A DNA stretch of 39,445 nucleotides from Bacteroides sp. (GCA_036351255.1 JAZBOS010000072.1:1-39445), one strand, 5' to 3'; numbered from the stretch's first letter, positions 8,226 through 17,080 are shown. Translations and numbers: made by a program. The notes: a model not told the origin generated them from the letters alone.

Positions 8226-8633
8226 ACCGGAAGGAGCAAGGGCTGTTGGCCGGAAAGTTTAAGGTTGAGGTTGAGATTGAGATTAGCCATTGGCTATTGG
8301 CTATTGGCTATTGGCTATTGGCTAAACACTAACCAATCACTTCTCACTTCTCACTTCTCACTTCTCAACTCTCATTTCTCTCTGTCACTGCTATGCGGCA
8401 GAGGGGTTATTTGTGTTCATTTGATTTTTATTTGTGTGTGTTTGTGGACGGGCTTTTTATCCACAAATGGCACAAATGTTAATTTCCACAAATGGTCACA
8501 AATGGCTTATGACTCACCACTCACCTCTCAACTTGCCCGGTCGCCGCTATGCGGCTAAACCCCGAATTCTCTCAAGTCTCTTATTTCTCTCAAGTCGCTC
8601 AAGTCTATAAAGTCTCTTAAGTCTCTAAAGTCT
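8226..8633. repeat. Gene-free 408-base gap filled with composite repeats
   Basis: No gene is visible. In order it contains: GGTTGAG/GAGATT words at 8260-8284; about five copies of the 7-mer TATTGGC/GGCTATT at 8289-8322; four copies of the 7-mer TCACTTC at 8338-8366, grading into CTCATTTCTC; a GCTATGCGGC word at 8389; ATTTGTGTG and CCACAAATGG words, direct and inverted, at 8405-8505; a GCCGCTATGCGGC palindrome at about 8542-8554; and AAGTCTCT-type words repeated about seven times at 8573-8632. The last array runs right up to the stop codon of the M14 peptidase gene. The 8265-8325 part aligns with 3715-3760. Confidence 0.65.
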
Positions 8634-11258
8634 TTACTCTAAGAGCAGCGCATTGAAAATGAGCTTATTGGCTACAGGCGTAGAGCCCCTGAAATTGGGC
8701 ACGAAAGAATACAGGACCACCTGTCCCTTTCCTTTCTTCAGCCACACCAAGGCAGGGGCTTTTTCAAGCAGTTCTGCTTTCTCGGCATAGCCACTCATCA
8801 GGATGTCGCTTTCAGGGAAGCTTCCAATGACCCGGCGATCCATATCGAAAGTGGGTATCGTGGTTTGAAGGATAACGTTTGAGCGGTGAAACACGCCGAT
8901 GGTCTCGGGCATGCCCAGGGTGAGGGGATGACCGGGAAGCAGTTTGATCTGCAGCAACGAGCCCGGGATCTTTAAGCCCTGGCGTTCCAGGCTCTGGGCG
9001 GTGTTGTTTACCGGGAAACGGAAGGATTCAAGGGGCTCTTTGGGTTCCATCAGGCCGGAAAACAAGTCCACGGAGCGGCCCCAGGACAGCACCTTTCCAC
9101 CCTCTTGTATAAAGCCCAGCACGTTTTGCCAGCCTTCCTTGCCCATGCCCTTTACATATTCACGGGGGTAGAAGGGGATGTAATACTGCTCGCCCCGCTG
9201 AGAAGTGCCCTGCATCAGCTGGTCTTTGCCTGAGTCAGCAAAAATGATTACATCAAATCGTTCCATCAGAGGCAGTTCTTTCATTTCAGAAGGCCTGACG
9301 ACCGTGTAGGGGATGCCGTAAGTGTCGAAGAGGAATCTGGCCCATCCGGCATCCATATCGTGCAACCAGGTTTCCACCAGGGCAATGCGGGGCAGGCTGA
9401 GTTTGCTGAAGCCTTCAGGCTGGTTTTGCAGGAGGATGGGTTCAGTGACCATGGATCCTAATGCATCCTGAAGCTCGTCCTGGGTGCGATTGTTGAGGCG
9501 GATCAGGAAACTGCCTGCCGGGAGTTGCCGGCCTTCGGCTGCCAGGGCTTCAGGGTTGCGGAACACCTCTATCCCCTTGCTCATGGCCATGAAAGCCACG
9601 CTGAAGCTCTCGTTGTTGTTTACGCTTAGCACCAGGTATTCCCCTGCCAGCTCATCCCTTTCGGGAAGGATCCCGGCGGGCAACACTTGCGAAAGCATCT
9701 CTTCCATGCCTTCCTGTTTTTCTGTGATTTCCCAGGAAGTAATGCCCCGGTGCAGGGGAAGGGACCAGGAAGTAATGTCGTAGGGTTGAATAATATCACC
9801 TCCCGGGGTATAGCGCCTTACGGGATATTCCTGGCTTTCCATCACCTCCTTGATAAAGGGCCGGATGGGTTGTGCCAGGGGGATGACAAAGTCACCGGCT
9901 TTAAAGGCCCGGCCTTCAACGGTCGCATCCTGGTTGAGGCGATACAGGCTGACTCCGTGGCGACCCAGCAATTGCAGCAGGCCGATAAGCTCCCCCTGGT
10001 CGTGCTGCTGGGCGGGAAGGATATAAAAATAGGGGGCTTCCGTTTGACCACGCTCCACTTCCTTTCGCACCAGGTCATTGCGGCTGGTCAGGATTTCTTC
10101 ACGCTGGCGTGCACAGGTGCGAATCAGGGAATAGGTCGACTCGACTTCGTACTGGACAATATCGCCCAGGCGCCACCAGCCTCCCGGCCAGGGGATGGGC
10201 ATATTGATGCTTTTTTTGTAATCCGACAAGCCTTTGCCTCCCACCTGCAGTTCATTGGGCTCCACATAAACCGGGGTGGCCAGTTGAACGCTGGCTGCTT
10301 CGCTAAGCAGGCTGATGGTATTTTTCCATAGACTGGTTTCAGTAGAACCAGGCCAGTAGTTGTCGAAGATATACTGCTGGCTGATTCCGCTTAGCCCTTT
10401 AGCGGTCATGTCACGTGACATGTTAGAACCAAAGACCCAGCTCCAGTTCCAAAGTGTTTCATCAATATTCTCAGCAATAGGATCATGATTTGGTGGAACG
10501 AAATACCTGACACCTGTCATCCCCATCTGGTGCTTTTCAATCAACACATGGGGGAACCACTCCTGGCTGTAAATGTCAGATATCGCCTGATTTTCCTTCA
10601 TCGAAAGGGTGATAAAGTCCCGGTTGATATTATGTCCGACGTATTTATGGTAAACCCCGGGGTGGGTGCTGCCCTCGTAAGGGGTGCCCAGGTATTTGTT
10701 GTAATGTTCAACGATCATGTCCTGCCCATCGGGGTTGTGACTCGGTACGATCATCAGGACCATGTCGTTGAGGTAGTCAGTCATATTGGGTTCAGCTCCT
10801 GAAAGTAAGTTATAGACTGTGAGGGATACTGCCTGGGCTGGACCGGTTTCATTGGCATGCATCGACATGGTGGTCATCAGGAAGGTTTTTCCTTCCCGGA
10901 TCAAAGCCTGTCTTTCCCCCTCCGGAATATCAGGGTCAAGAGCCAGACGACGGTTAATCGCCTTTAACTGGTCGAGGTTTTGCAAATTTTCGGCAGAAGA
11001 AATAAATACCAGGTACATGGGCTTGCCAAGCTCAGTCTGACCGGTTTCCATGATTTGTATCCTATCCGACTGCTGGGCCAGCAGCTTCAGGTAATCCATC
11101 ATGGGCTCATAAGCGATTAGCTTTTGGTCAGCCCCCGGCTTAAATCCGAAAAAGGATTCAGGGGTAGTCAGGTTCTCAGCGCCCTGTGCAACCGATTGAT
11201 TGGGAAGCAGGAACGAAAGATACAAACTCAGCAGGCAGAGAATCAGGTATTGTTTCAT
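8634..11258 (-). CDS. Exported M14-family zinc carboxypeptidase-like protein with C-terminal amidotransferase-like domain
   Basis: This 874-residue protein has a signal peptide (MKQYLILCLLSLYLSFLLPN, cleaved after QSVA) and should act in the periplasm or outside the cell. The M14 metallopeptidase core lies at about 40-370. Zinc ligands are His134 and Glu137 in MHANETG, with a third ligand probably His243 in LIEKHQMG. The family motifs NPDG (175-178) and NRDF (212-215) are both present. The C-terminal third contains a Rossmann-like segment (WLHDMDAGWARFLFDTYGIP, VIIFADSG, GGKVLSWG) resembling the GATase1-like domain seen in long Bacteroidota M14 peptidases. The substrate is unknown: peptides or peptidoglycan stem peptides are possible. 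A weak -7-like TACTTTTA (minus strand, 11281-11288) lies 22 bases upstream of the ATG. Confidence 0.85.
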   Translation of the reverse strand: MKQYLILCLLSLYLSFLLPNQSVAQGAENLTTPESFFGFKPGADQKLIAYEPMMDYLKLLAQQSDRIQIMETGQTELGKPMYLVFISSAENLQNLDQLKAINRRLALDPDIPEGERQALIREGKTFLMTTMSMHANETGPAQAVSLTVYNLLSGAEPNMTDYLNDMVLMIVPSHNPDGQDMIVEHYNKYLGTPYEGSTHPGVYHKYVGHNINRDFITLSMKENQAISDIYSQEWFPHVLIEKHQMGMTGVRYFVPPNHDPIAENIDETLWNWSWVFGSNMSRDMTAKGLSGISQQYIFDNYWPGSTETSLWKNTISLLSEAASVQLATPVYVEPNELQVGGKGLSDYKKSINMPIPWPGGWWRLGDIVQYEVESTYSLIRTCARQREEILTSRNDLVRKEVERGQTEAPYFYILPAQQHDQGELIGLLQLLGRHGVSLYRLNQDATVEGRAFKAGDFVIPLAQPIRPFIKEVMESQEYPVRRYTPGGDIIQPYDITSWSLPLHRGITSWEITEKQEGMEEMLSQVLPAGILPERDELAGEYLVLSVNNNESFSVAFMAMSKGIEVFRNPEALAAEGRQLPAGSFLIRLNNRTQDELQDALGSMVTEPILLQNQPEGFSKLSLPRIALVETWLHDMDAGWARFLFDTYGIPYTVVRPSEMKELPLMERFDVIIFADSGKDQLMQGTSQRGEQYYIPFYPREYVKGMGKEGWQNVLGFIQEGGKVLSWGRSVDLFSGLMEPKEPLESFRFPVNNTAQSLERQGLKIPGSLLQIKLLPGHPLTLGMPETIGVFHRSNVILQTTIPTFDMDRRVIGSFPESDILMSGYAEKAELLEKAPALVWLKKGKGQVVLYSFVPNFRGSTPVANKLIFNALLLE

Positions 11259-11359
11259 GGGAATTTGATTTTGAGTTGCCTAAAAGTAAAAAAATAACCT
11301 TCTTGAATTCAATTTTTTTTTTGACAAGCAAATGAAGATTTTTGCCAGCTATGTTGCGC

Positions 11360-12289
11360 CTAAAAGAATATCCAGTGTAACCGAAGCCCCTGCTCCTTAT
11401 TATACTCCAGGGCGGGTGAAGGCATTTTCAGGAAATTTAGTGCTCCAAGAAAAGACTTTAACCAGGGAGCGCTTACTGGAATTTTAGCGAAATCAATGTC
11501 AGGGGCAAGATACCATTGGCGGTACCGGCTCATATGAGGCAGTTCAACACCATCTATGAATGGCGGGTTTTGGCGGCTCCCCAGCATCCCATAGGCACCG
11601 TGCCCAATGGCAAGGTTTAGCCAGGGGGGGAACTTACTTTCGGGCTTTAAAAAAGACCTTACATTCATTGAAAGCCAGAAGGTTTGTCCATTATAATCCT
11701 TAAGCATCCTTTCAGGGAGGGAACTGCCCAGGAGCCCGGGACGGAATTGTGCCAGGCTGCTTTCCGAATACGAATATTTGATGATCAGGCGTTGTTCCTG
11801 CCAGGTCAGCTGCTGTGAAACGAAAGCCCCGGCTCCCAGCATATTGGCGCCTGCATCGGCCAGCGAAGCCCCCCATTCGAGGGAAAACCCATCCAGGACC
11901 TCGATGGCACTCAGGAATCCTAATCCGGAGATCACCCCAAGCCAGGCGCTTTGTTTATTGTCAATGCCTGCCCAGCGAAAGCTGGCAGCACTGAACCGGC
12001 TCAGGTGGTAGGTGTTCAGAATATGTCCCAGTTTATCCTGCTGATACCAGTCGGGAAGGTCGTTGTGAAAGTGAAAACTGGTTCTCGGGTAATCCTTGTA
12101 CCAGGCCTGATCGAGGGCAATCAGGGCAACAGCATAACCGCTTAGCTGGAGGCCTGCAACGTAATGAATCCGTTTAAGCCCCTTCTGTTCCGAAGGAAGG
12201 CTGTCAGGAAAAACAACCTGTGCGTTTAAAGTTAAGCCGGCAAAAAGCCAAAGCGTTCCGGCAAGGATATTTTTTAACCCGGATTGCAA
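11360..12289 (-). CDS. DUF2279-family periplasmic or outer-membrane protein (TTG start)
   Basis: This 309-residue protein probably starts at a TTG at 12289, because that gives a good signal peptide (MQSGLKNILAGTLWLFAGLT, cleaved after LNA). The TTG lies two bases past the TGA of the upstream phosphohexomutase gene, which implies translational coupling. The stretch FHFHNDLPDWYQQDKLGHIL, followed by the hydrophobic, Gly-rich WLGVISGLGFLSAIEVLDGF and SLEWGASLADAGANMLGAGA, matches my memory of DUF2279 (YfiM-like), an uncharacterised family with conserved D-K-x-GH and E..DG motifs. The C-terminal half carries strand-like segments ending in LRLHWIFF, which suggests association with the outer membrane. 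No function is known. Confidence 0.75.
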   Translation of the reverse strand: MQSGLKNILAGTLWLFAGLTLNAQVVFPDSLPSEQKGLKRIHYVAGLQLSGYAVALIALDQAWYKDYPRTSFHFHNDLPDWYQQDKLGHILNTYHLSRFSAASFRWAGIDNKQSAWLGVISGLGFLSAIEVLDGFSLEWGASLADAGANMLGAGAFVSQQLTWQEQRLIIKYSYSESSLAQFRPGLLGSSLPERMLKDYNGQTFWLSMNVRSFLKPESKFPPWLNLAIGHGAYGMLGSRQNPPFIDGVELPHMSRYRQWYLAPDIDFAKIPVSAPWLKSFLGALNFLKMPSPALEYNKEQGLRLHWIFF

Positions 12290-12291
12290 AA

Positions 12292-13704
12292 TCAGGATTT
12301 TTTCATAATGGTTTCATATCCTGCTTGCAAGATGGCCAGGGCTTCTTCACGGTTGTGTCCTTCGGCATAGGTTCGTAGGACTGGTTCAGTGCCTGAGGGG
12401 CGGATCATAAACCACTGGCTGTCGCTGAAATAATATTTGAAGCCATCAAGGTTTTCTTCGTGAAGGACTTTCCAGGGACCGAATTCACTGTATGCCTTTT
12501 TTTCGCAGTTGGCCACGATCCGGTCCTTATCTTCCTCCTCCAGCTTCAGGTCGGAACGTTCAAAGGCGAAGCTGCCGGTGATGGCATAGACTTCGTCAAT
12601 GAACTCACGCAGGCTTTTACCGGTTTTTACCATGGCTTCCCAGATAACCAGACCGTTGTATATGCCATCCCGTTCAGGGATATGGCCTGTCACGGCGATG
12701 CCACCCGATTCTTCGCCCCCTACCAGGATTTCTTCTTCAAGCATAAGGCCCGCAATGTATTTAAAGCCAATCTTCACGACCTCAAGGGGAAGGCTGTATG
12801 CATCACAAAGCCGGTTGATTTTTACTGAAGAGGAAAATCCGGTGGCTACCTTACCCGTCAGTTTTTTGTACTGGTTTAGGTAATGGATGAGCAGCAAGAT
12901 CACATGGTGTGAATCGATGTAATTTCCCTTGTCGTCAAACAAGGCCGTACGGTCTGCATCACCGTCTACAGCGAGCCCGCAATCGATATTTTCGGATAAG
13001 CGTATCACTTCTGAAAATTCCTGAAGGTTACGCAAAAGGGGTTCTGGGGGAATCCCGTCGAACAGCGGCTGATGCTCGCAATGGAGCAGGGTGATATCAG
13101 GGAAAAGACGTCGCATGACGTTCTGCCCTGAGCCATACATGGCATCGAATGCAAAATTCCACCTGGAAGAACGGATGGCATTCAGGTCAAACTTCTCCTC
13201 CAGGTAGTTGCAGTACATGGTCTCCAAATCTGTATACTCCACGAGGCCTTTATTCATTAAGGCTTCCAGACTGATCTCGTCCAGGTCAATGGGGTTATTT
13301 TCGGGAATATTGGTTTCCACTTCACGGATGTCTTCCTCGAGCAGTGGCCCACCGAAGTGCCCTTTCAGCTTATAGCCGTTGTATTCCGGCGGGTTGTGGC
13401 TGGCGGTGATAACAACACCCAGAAAGGCCTTATGGTGCAGTACGCCCAGGGATATCATCGGGGTGGAAACAAAGCCTTTGGCCAGGTATACCTTGATATC
13501 ATGGCTGGCCAGGACTTTGGCAGTGACCTCTGCAAACAACTCGCCTCCAAACCGGCAGTCATGGCCCACTACCACTGCAGGGTCGGCTTGCCGGGAAAGT
13601 GCCCATCGGGCTGTGGCTCGTGCCACACGGGCCACATTATCAGTGGTAAAGTCTTTGGCGATCACTGCACGCCATCCATCGGTGCCAAATTTAATCTCTG
13701 TCAT
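12292..13704 (-). CDS. Phosphohexomutase (phosphoglucomutase/phosphomannomutase family)
   Basis: This 470-residue enzyme interconverts hexose-6- and hexose-1-phosphates through a phosphoserine. All four family signatures are present: catalytic TASHNP with Ser102, the metal loop DGDADR (247-252), the sugar-recognition loop GGEESGG (329-335), and the phosphate-binding loop RPSGTEP near 434. The length is typical. Exact substrate (glucose, mannose or glucosamine phosphate) cannot be decided from motifs; glucosamine mutases usually have a slightly different active-site loop, so PGM/PMM activity is favoured. It is translationally coupled to the DUF2279 gene and sits 83 bases behind mltG, with an exact -7 box of its own, so it may head a two-gene unit supplying sugar phosphates for envelope polymers. 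Confidence 0.9.
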   Translation of the reverse strand: MTEIKFGTDGWRAVIAKDFTTDNVARVARATARWALSRQADPAVVVGHDCRFGGELFAEVTAKVLASHDIKVYLAKGFVSTPMISLGVLHHKAFLGVVITASHNPPEYNGYKLKGHFGGPLLEEDIREVETNIPENNPIDLDEISLEALMNKGLVEYTDLETMYCNYLEEKFDLNAIRSSRWNFAFDAMYGSGQNVMRRLFPDITLLHCEHQPLFDGIPPEPLLRNLQEFSEVIRLSENIDCGLAVDGDADRTALFDDKGNYIDSHHVILLLIHYLNQYKKLTGKVATGFSSSVKINRLCDAYSLPLEVVKIGFKYIAGLMLEEEILVGGEESGGIAVTGHIPERDGIYNGLVIWEAMVKTGKSLREFIDEVYAITGSFAFERSDLKLEEEDKDRIVANCEKKAYSEFGPWKVLHEENLDGFKYYFSDSQWFMIRPSGTEPVLRTYAEGHNREEALAILQAGYETIMKKS

Positions 13705-13723
13705 ATCCAGTAGGATTAAGTCT

Positions 13724-13731
13724 CAAAGATA
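13724..13731 (-). promoter_or_regulatory. -7 box (TATCTTTG) upstream of the phosphohexomutase gene
   Basis: On the minus strand the sequence reads TATCTTTG, an exact TAnnTTTG match ending 20 bases before the ATG at 13704. A -33 TTTG at proper spacing is not evident. Confidence 0.45.
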
Positions 13732-13787
13732 AAAAGAAATTTCAACTGCCGGGTTTGCCGGAAGTGAAAATGGGGATGCCGAAGGAT

Positions 13788-14840
13788 TTACTGCATGATA
13801 CGCCGTTCGTTCAAGGCCCTTTGATAGCGACGGGCGTTGGCGAGATGCTCAGCATAGGTTTTGGCAAAAGCATGGTATCCGGAGAAGTCATCACGTGCGC
13901 AAAAAAACACATATTCGTGATCTTCAAAATTCAGCACGGCATCGATGATATGGGGTTCGGGCAGGCTGATGGGGCCAGGGGGTAAACCAGTATTTTTGTA
14001 GGTATTGTAAGGTGAATCAATTTCCAGATGACGGTGCAGAACACGATTCAGGCTGAAATCACCAACGGCAAAAACGATGGTAGGGTCGGCCTGCAAGGGG
14101 ATGTTACGCTGGATCCGGTTGACATAAACCCCCGCAATGCGTTGCATTTCATCAGGCTTGCTGGTTTCCTGGCGGACAATGCTTGCCATGATGCCGACCT
14201 CCACCGGACTCATCCCAATCCGCTCGGCCTGTCTGCGGCGGCGTGTGTTCCAAAAGGCATCATACTCACGATGCATGCGGTCCAGCAATTGCCGGGCAGA
14301 AGTGTTCCAAAAAAACTCGTAGGTGTCGGGGATGAAAAGTAGCATGGCCGTTTCACGATTCAAGCCATATTCCTGCATAACCGCTTCATCGTTCAGCAGT
14401 TCCAGGATGGAGAGGGAGTCGGCCTCCAGGTAGGAGGAGATCACCCCGGCGAGTTGTTCACGGGTGCGTATGTTGTTAAATGTCACGTTAACAGGTTCTT
14501 GGGCACCCGACCGAAGCAGGTTGACCAGTTCATTGTTGCCCATGTCGTTAAAAATTTTGTAACGGCCAGGCAATACCCGGTTCGGGTAATTTTTCTTCTC
14601 TGCCACCCACTCAAAGGTTTTCTCATTTTGAATCATTTCTTCGCTGAGCAGGATGCCTTTCACATCTTCAAAAGTACTGCCTGTGGGGATGTACAGATAG
14701 GTAAAAGGGCGGTCGGTATGCACATTGGGCTTGAGAATGGCTACATAGGCCATATATCCTGCCACCAGGCCCACGACTAACAACAATGCCCCGGCAAGGG
14801 CCAATAGTTTAATGATTCGGCTCTTTTTTCTTCTGCTCAT
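13788..14840 (-). CDS. mltG: MltG, endolytic transglycosylase (YceG-like)
   Basis: This 350-residue inner-membrane enzyme cleaves nascent glycan strands and is thought to act as a terminase setting strand length. A charged N-terminus (MSRRKKSR) and one membrane helix at about 9-34 precede the periplasmic part. A LysM-like subdomain (YLYIPTGSTFEDVKGILLSE, LPGRYKI) is followed by the YceG catalytic domain with FIPDTYEFFW, ASIVRQETSK, then VYVNRIQRNIPLQADPTIVF and SPYNTYKNTGLPPGPI. The probable catalytic Glu is Glu225 in RQET; the first Glu of the E. coli EKET motif is Arg here. It lies 64 bases behind the GNAT gene in a co-oriented cluster with dapF, consistent with an envelope role. Confidence 0.92.
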   Translation of the reverse strand: MSRRKKSRIIKLLALAGALLLVVGLVAGYMAYVAILKPNVHTDRPFTYLYIPTGSTFEDVKGILLSEEMIQNEKTFEWVAEKKNYPNRVLPGRYKIFNDMGNNELVNLLRSGAQEPVNVTFNNIRTREQLAGVISSYLEADSLSILELLNDEAVMQEYGLNRETAMLLFIPDTYEFFWNTSARQLLDRMHREYDAFWNTRRRRQAERIGMSPVEVGIMASIVRQETSKPDEMQRIAGVYVNRIQRNIPLQADPTIVFAVGDFSLNRVLHRHLEIDSPYNTYKNTGLPPGPISLPEPHIIDAVLNFEDHEYVFFCARDDFSGYHAFAKTYAEHLANARRYQRALNERRIMQ

Positions 14841-14904
14841 CGATTTTGGATGGGTAGTCTATTTTTAGCTAACGATAGGATTAACGATAAATTTTATGTC
14901 TTGT

Positions 14905-15426
14905 TTAATCGGCTTTGAGAATCAGTTGCAGGAAATGCTCAGTGACCCAGTTGCCTGCACGCCAGGCCCAATCTTCTCTTTTGCCGGTGATCTGAAATCC
15001 CGATTTTTGAAAAAGCCTCAGACTCCTGGTGTTATCTTCGTCGATGGTGCAGTAGAGCTGGTGGAGATTAAGAGAATTCCTTGCATAATCGCAGACAATC
15101 TCGAGGGCTTCGCTGGCATAACCTTTGCCCCGAAAATCGGCTTCAACCAGGATGCCTATTGCGGCCCTTCGGTGGTGAGCGTCGAAGTCAAAAAGATCAA
15201 TGGCGCCACAGGCTCTGCCTTCCTGGTTCTCTATAATGAGCCTTAGCTGGGTGTCTTCATAAATGTTGTTTTGCGATCCCAGAACATATTGTTCGAGGAA
15301 GAACCTGGAAAAGGGCGTAATGGTGTTGCTGACCAGCCAGTTTTCGGCATCATTTTCCCAGCCGTAAAGGGCATCCACATCTTTAATTTCAACGGGTCGC
15401 AGGAGTATGTTTTTACCTTTCAGCAT
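14905..15426 (-). CDS. GNAT-family N-acetyltransferase (RimJ/SpeG-like)
   Basis: This 173-residue protein with the Gcn5-related fold transfers an acetyl group from acetyl-CoA to an amine. The acetyl-CoA loop is RGKGYA at 99-104, preceded by the strand AAIGILVEADF. The stretch FDFDAHHRRAAIGILV and the C-terminal NTRSLRLFQKSGFQITGKRE resemble the RimJ/RimL and spermidine acetyltransferase (SpeG) branch, and the length fits. The acceptor is unknown: polyamine or protein N-terminus are both possible. The gene starts 11 bases after the dapF stop and lies just before mltG, so it is almost certainly co-transcribed with them. I recall dapF followed by such an acetyltransferase in other Bacteroidota, but cannot verify how general this is. 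Confidence 0.85.
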   Translation of the reverse strand: MLKGKNILLRPVEIKDVDALYGWENDAENWLVSNTITPFSRFFLEQYVLGSQNNIYEDTQLRLIIENQEGRACGAIDLFDFDAHHRRAAIGILVEADFRGKGYASEALEIVCDYARNSLNLHQLYCTIDEDNTRSLRLFQKSGFQITGKREDWAWRAGNWVTEHFLQLILKAD

Positions 15427-15437
15427 ACAAAAATATT

Positions 15438-16253
15438 TTAGGGTTCAAAGGTCCCTGTGAAGACTTTTTCTACAGGCCCGCTCAGCCAGATATTGGTGAA
15501 CACATGGTCAGCCTCCCGGGGAGGGGTAAAGCTTACCCTGAGATCGCCCCCCGGGGCCTTCAGGGTATACTGGTTTTCCGGATTGCGGAATCCGGCCTGC
15601 CAGGCTGCCAAAGCAATGGCCGTGGCACCGGTGCCGCAGGCAAGGGTTTCATTTTCAACGCCCCGTTCATAGGTACGCATCCTGATGGTTGTTTTATCGA
15701 GTACCTCGGCAAAATTTACATTGATGCCTTCGCTGGCGAAAGCGGCAGAAAAGCGCAGGTCCCTGCCCTCAGAAAAAACGTCTTTGTCCAGGATGTTTTC
15801 GGAAAAGATAACCAAATGTGGAGACCCGGTGTTCAGGACAAATTCCCTTTCCTGACCCTCAATTTGATGTACGTTATTCATCTGCAGGGAGATATCCCAG
15901 TTGCCTACTCCCTGATGGTTGATCACAGCCTCATGCAGGCCGTCAGCGGCCATAAATACAGTCTTTTCACCGATCAGGCCAAGCTCAGCTGCAAAAGCCA
16001 CAATGCAGCGGCCACCATTGCCACACAGGCTGCCTTCACGGCCGTCGCTGTTATAATAAACCATGGCGAAATCAGCCTCCTTGCAGGCTATTAGCAACAT
16101 CAGTCCATCGGCACCAGTGCCGTAATGCCTCTTACAAAGCCGGGAGATATGCTTCTCAGGGTCTTTGATTTGCTTATGGAAATGATCGCTGCGATCATCA
16201 ATGATGATGAAGTCATTTCCGTCTCCGTGGAATTTGTGAAATGTCAGTGCCAT
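15438..16253 (-). CDS. dapF: Diaminopimelate epimerase
   Basis: This 271-residue cytosolic enzyme converts LL- to meso-diaminopimelate for lysine and peptidoglycan synthesis, using two cysteines as acid and base. Both are present: Cys77 in SLCGNGGRC and Cys206 in LACGTGATA. The N-terminal FHKFHGDGNDFIIID and the GSPHLV and YERGVENETL segments are diagnostic, and the length is normal. Its ATG lies inside the end of the upstream gene (10-base overlap), which indicates translational coupling in the order unknown protein, dapF, GNAT, mltG. Confidence 0.95.
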   Translation of the reverse strand: MALTFHKFHGDGNDFIIIDDRSDHFHKQIKDPEKHISRLCKRHYGTGADGLMLLIACKEADFAMVYYNSDGREGSLCGNGGRCIVAFAAELGLIGEKTVFMAADGLHEAVINHQGVGNWDISLQMNNVHQIEGQEREFVLNTGSPHLVIFSENILDKDVFSEGRDLRFSAAFASEGINVNFAEVLDKTTIRMRTYERGVENETLACGTGATAIALAAWQAGFRNPENQYTLKAPGGDLRVSFTPPREADHVFTNIWLSGPVEKVFTGTFEP

Positions 16254-17071
16254 CTTTCTTGGGTTTCTTCCAGTAATTCAACTTCGTTTGAAGGGATAAG
16301 GGGTTTGAAGTCCAGTGTCATGCTTAAGGGATAGTAATCTTCCAGGTATTTGATATAATAGGAACTTCCATCAGTATGCAGGCTGAAAGATTCAAGCTGA
16401 TCCAAGCCATAAAAAACAATCTTGTTATGCGACATCTTATAACCCTGGTAGTTCAGGGGAGATAACCAGAACTCCACGATCATCATATTTTCCGGCTTCC
16501 CCTTCCGGGTGTAGTTTCCCAGGAGCGAGTCAAGTTGACTGATGGACGGATCTTTGGGCGTTACAGGGCCTTGGGTTGGCAGGCTATAGGCCCGTATCCC
16601 AAGAAGACTGTCCTTGGCCAGACGCATATTGCTGGTGGTTTCTGCTATGGTACCTTCCATTAGGGTCTGTCCTTCCTCAGCGTCCACTTTCGCCAGCAGC
16701 TCTGCCAGGTGAATTTCATCCAATGCTTCCGTGAGGGTATCAGGGGTTAAAGGATCCTTTGCCAGACTGTCTGCCATGCCCTTCAGACTGATGGTGTCGC
16801 TTAGCGTGGTCTGCTCCGCGTTTTGTTCCGGTTTGTAAGGGCCGGATGCTCGCGGAAATTCTTCACTGACCTGATAGCTTCCCGCTTGCTTATCATCCTG
16901 GAATATTTTGGCAAAATAATTCCAAAGGTTATGGGCAAAAACACTGTCATTTTGTCGGTTCGTATACCAATAAACGATGCCTGCACCTATGAAGAAGCCT
17001 ATGACAAGTCCCAGGGCAATATAGGTAAAGCCAAAATCAGGTTTTCGCTGTTGCTGGTTCATTTCAGGCAT
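16244..17071 (-). CDS. Unrecognised membrane-anchored protein overlapping dapF
   Basis: I do not recognise a family. The ORF is open from a TTG at 17083; the ATG at 17071 (MPEMNQQQRKPDFGFTYIAL) or at 17062 is the likely start, giving about 275 residues. One membrane helix (about residues 16-38, ending in YWYTNRQ) anchors it, with the bulk probably periplasmic. A polar, Thr/Glu/Asp-rich linker of about 110 residues leads to a compact C-terminal domain (MMIVEFWLSPLNYQGYKMSH, then a Tyr-rich strand pattern with SSYYIKYLEDYYPL). It overlaps dapF by 10 bases and heads the dapF-GNAT-mltG cluster, so an envelope role is plausible but unproven. Confidence 0.7.
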   Translation of the reverse strand: MPEMNQQQRKPDFGFTYIALGLVIGFFIGAGIVYWYTNRQNDSVFAHNLWNYFAKIFQDDKQAGSYQVSEEFPRASGPYKPEQNAEQTTLSDTISLKGMADSLAKDPLTPDTLTEALDEIHLAELLAKVDAEEGQTLMEGTIAETTSNMRLAKDSLLGIRAYSLPTQGPVTPKDPSISQLDSLLGNYTRKGKPENMMIVEFWLSPLNYQGYKMSHNKIVFYGLDQLESFSLHTDGSSYYIKYLEDYYPLSMTLDFKPLIPSNEVELLEETQERWH

Positions 17072-17080
17072 AATCTGTTT

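Noticed and set aside
8287..8375. Possible CRISPR array (regular 7-base repeats)
   Set aside because: The repeats are contiguous with no unique spacers, and no cas genes are present.
8265..8558. Plus-strand 97-codon frame with repeating LAIGYWLLAIGYW
   Set aside because: The peptide repeat is just the translated TATTGGC array; there is no start context or conserved end.
9687..10331. Plus-strand open frame of 214 codons inside the M14 gene
   Set aside because: It is antisense to a complete peptidase gene, with no motifs or promoter.
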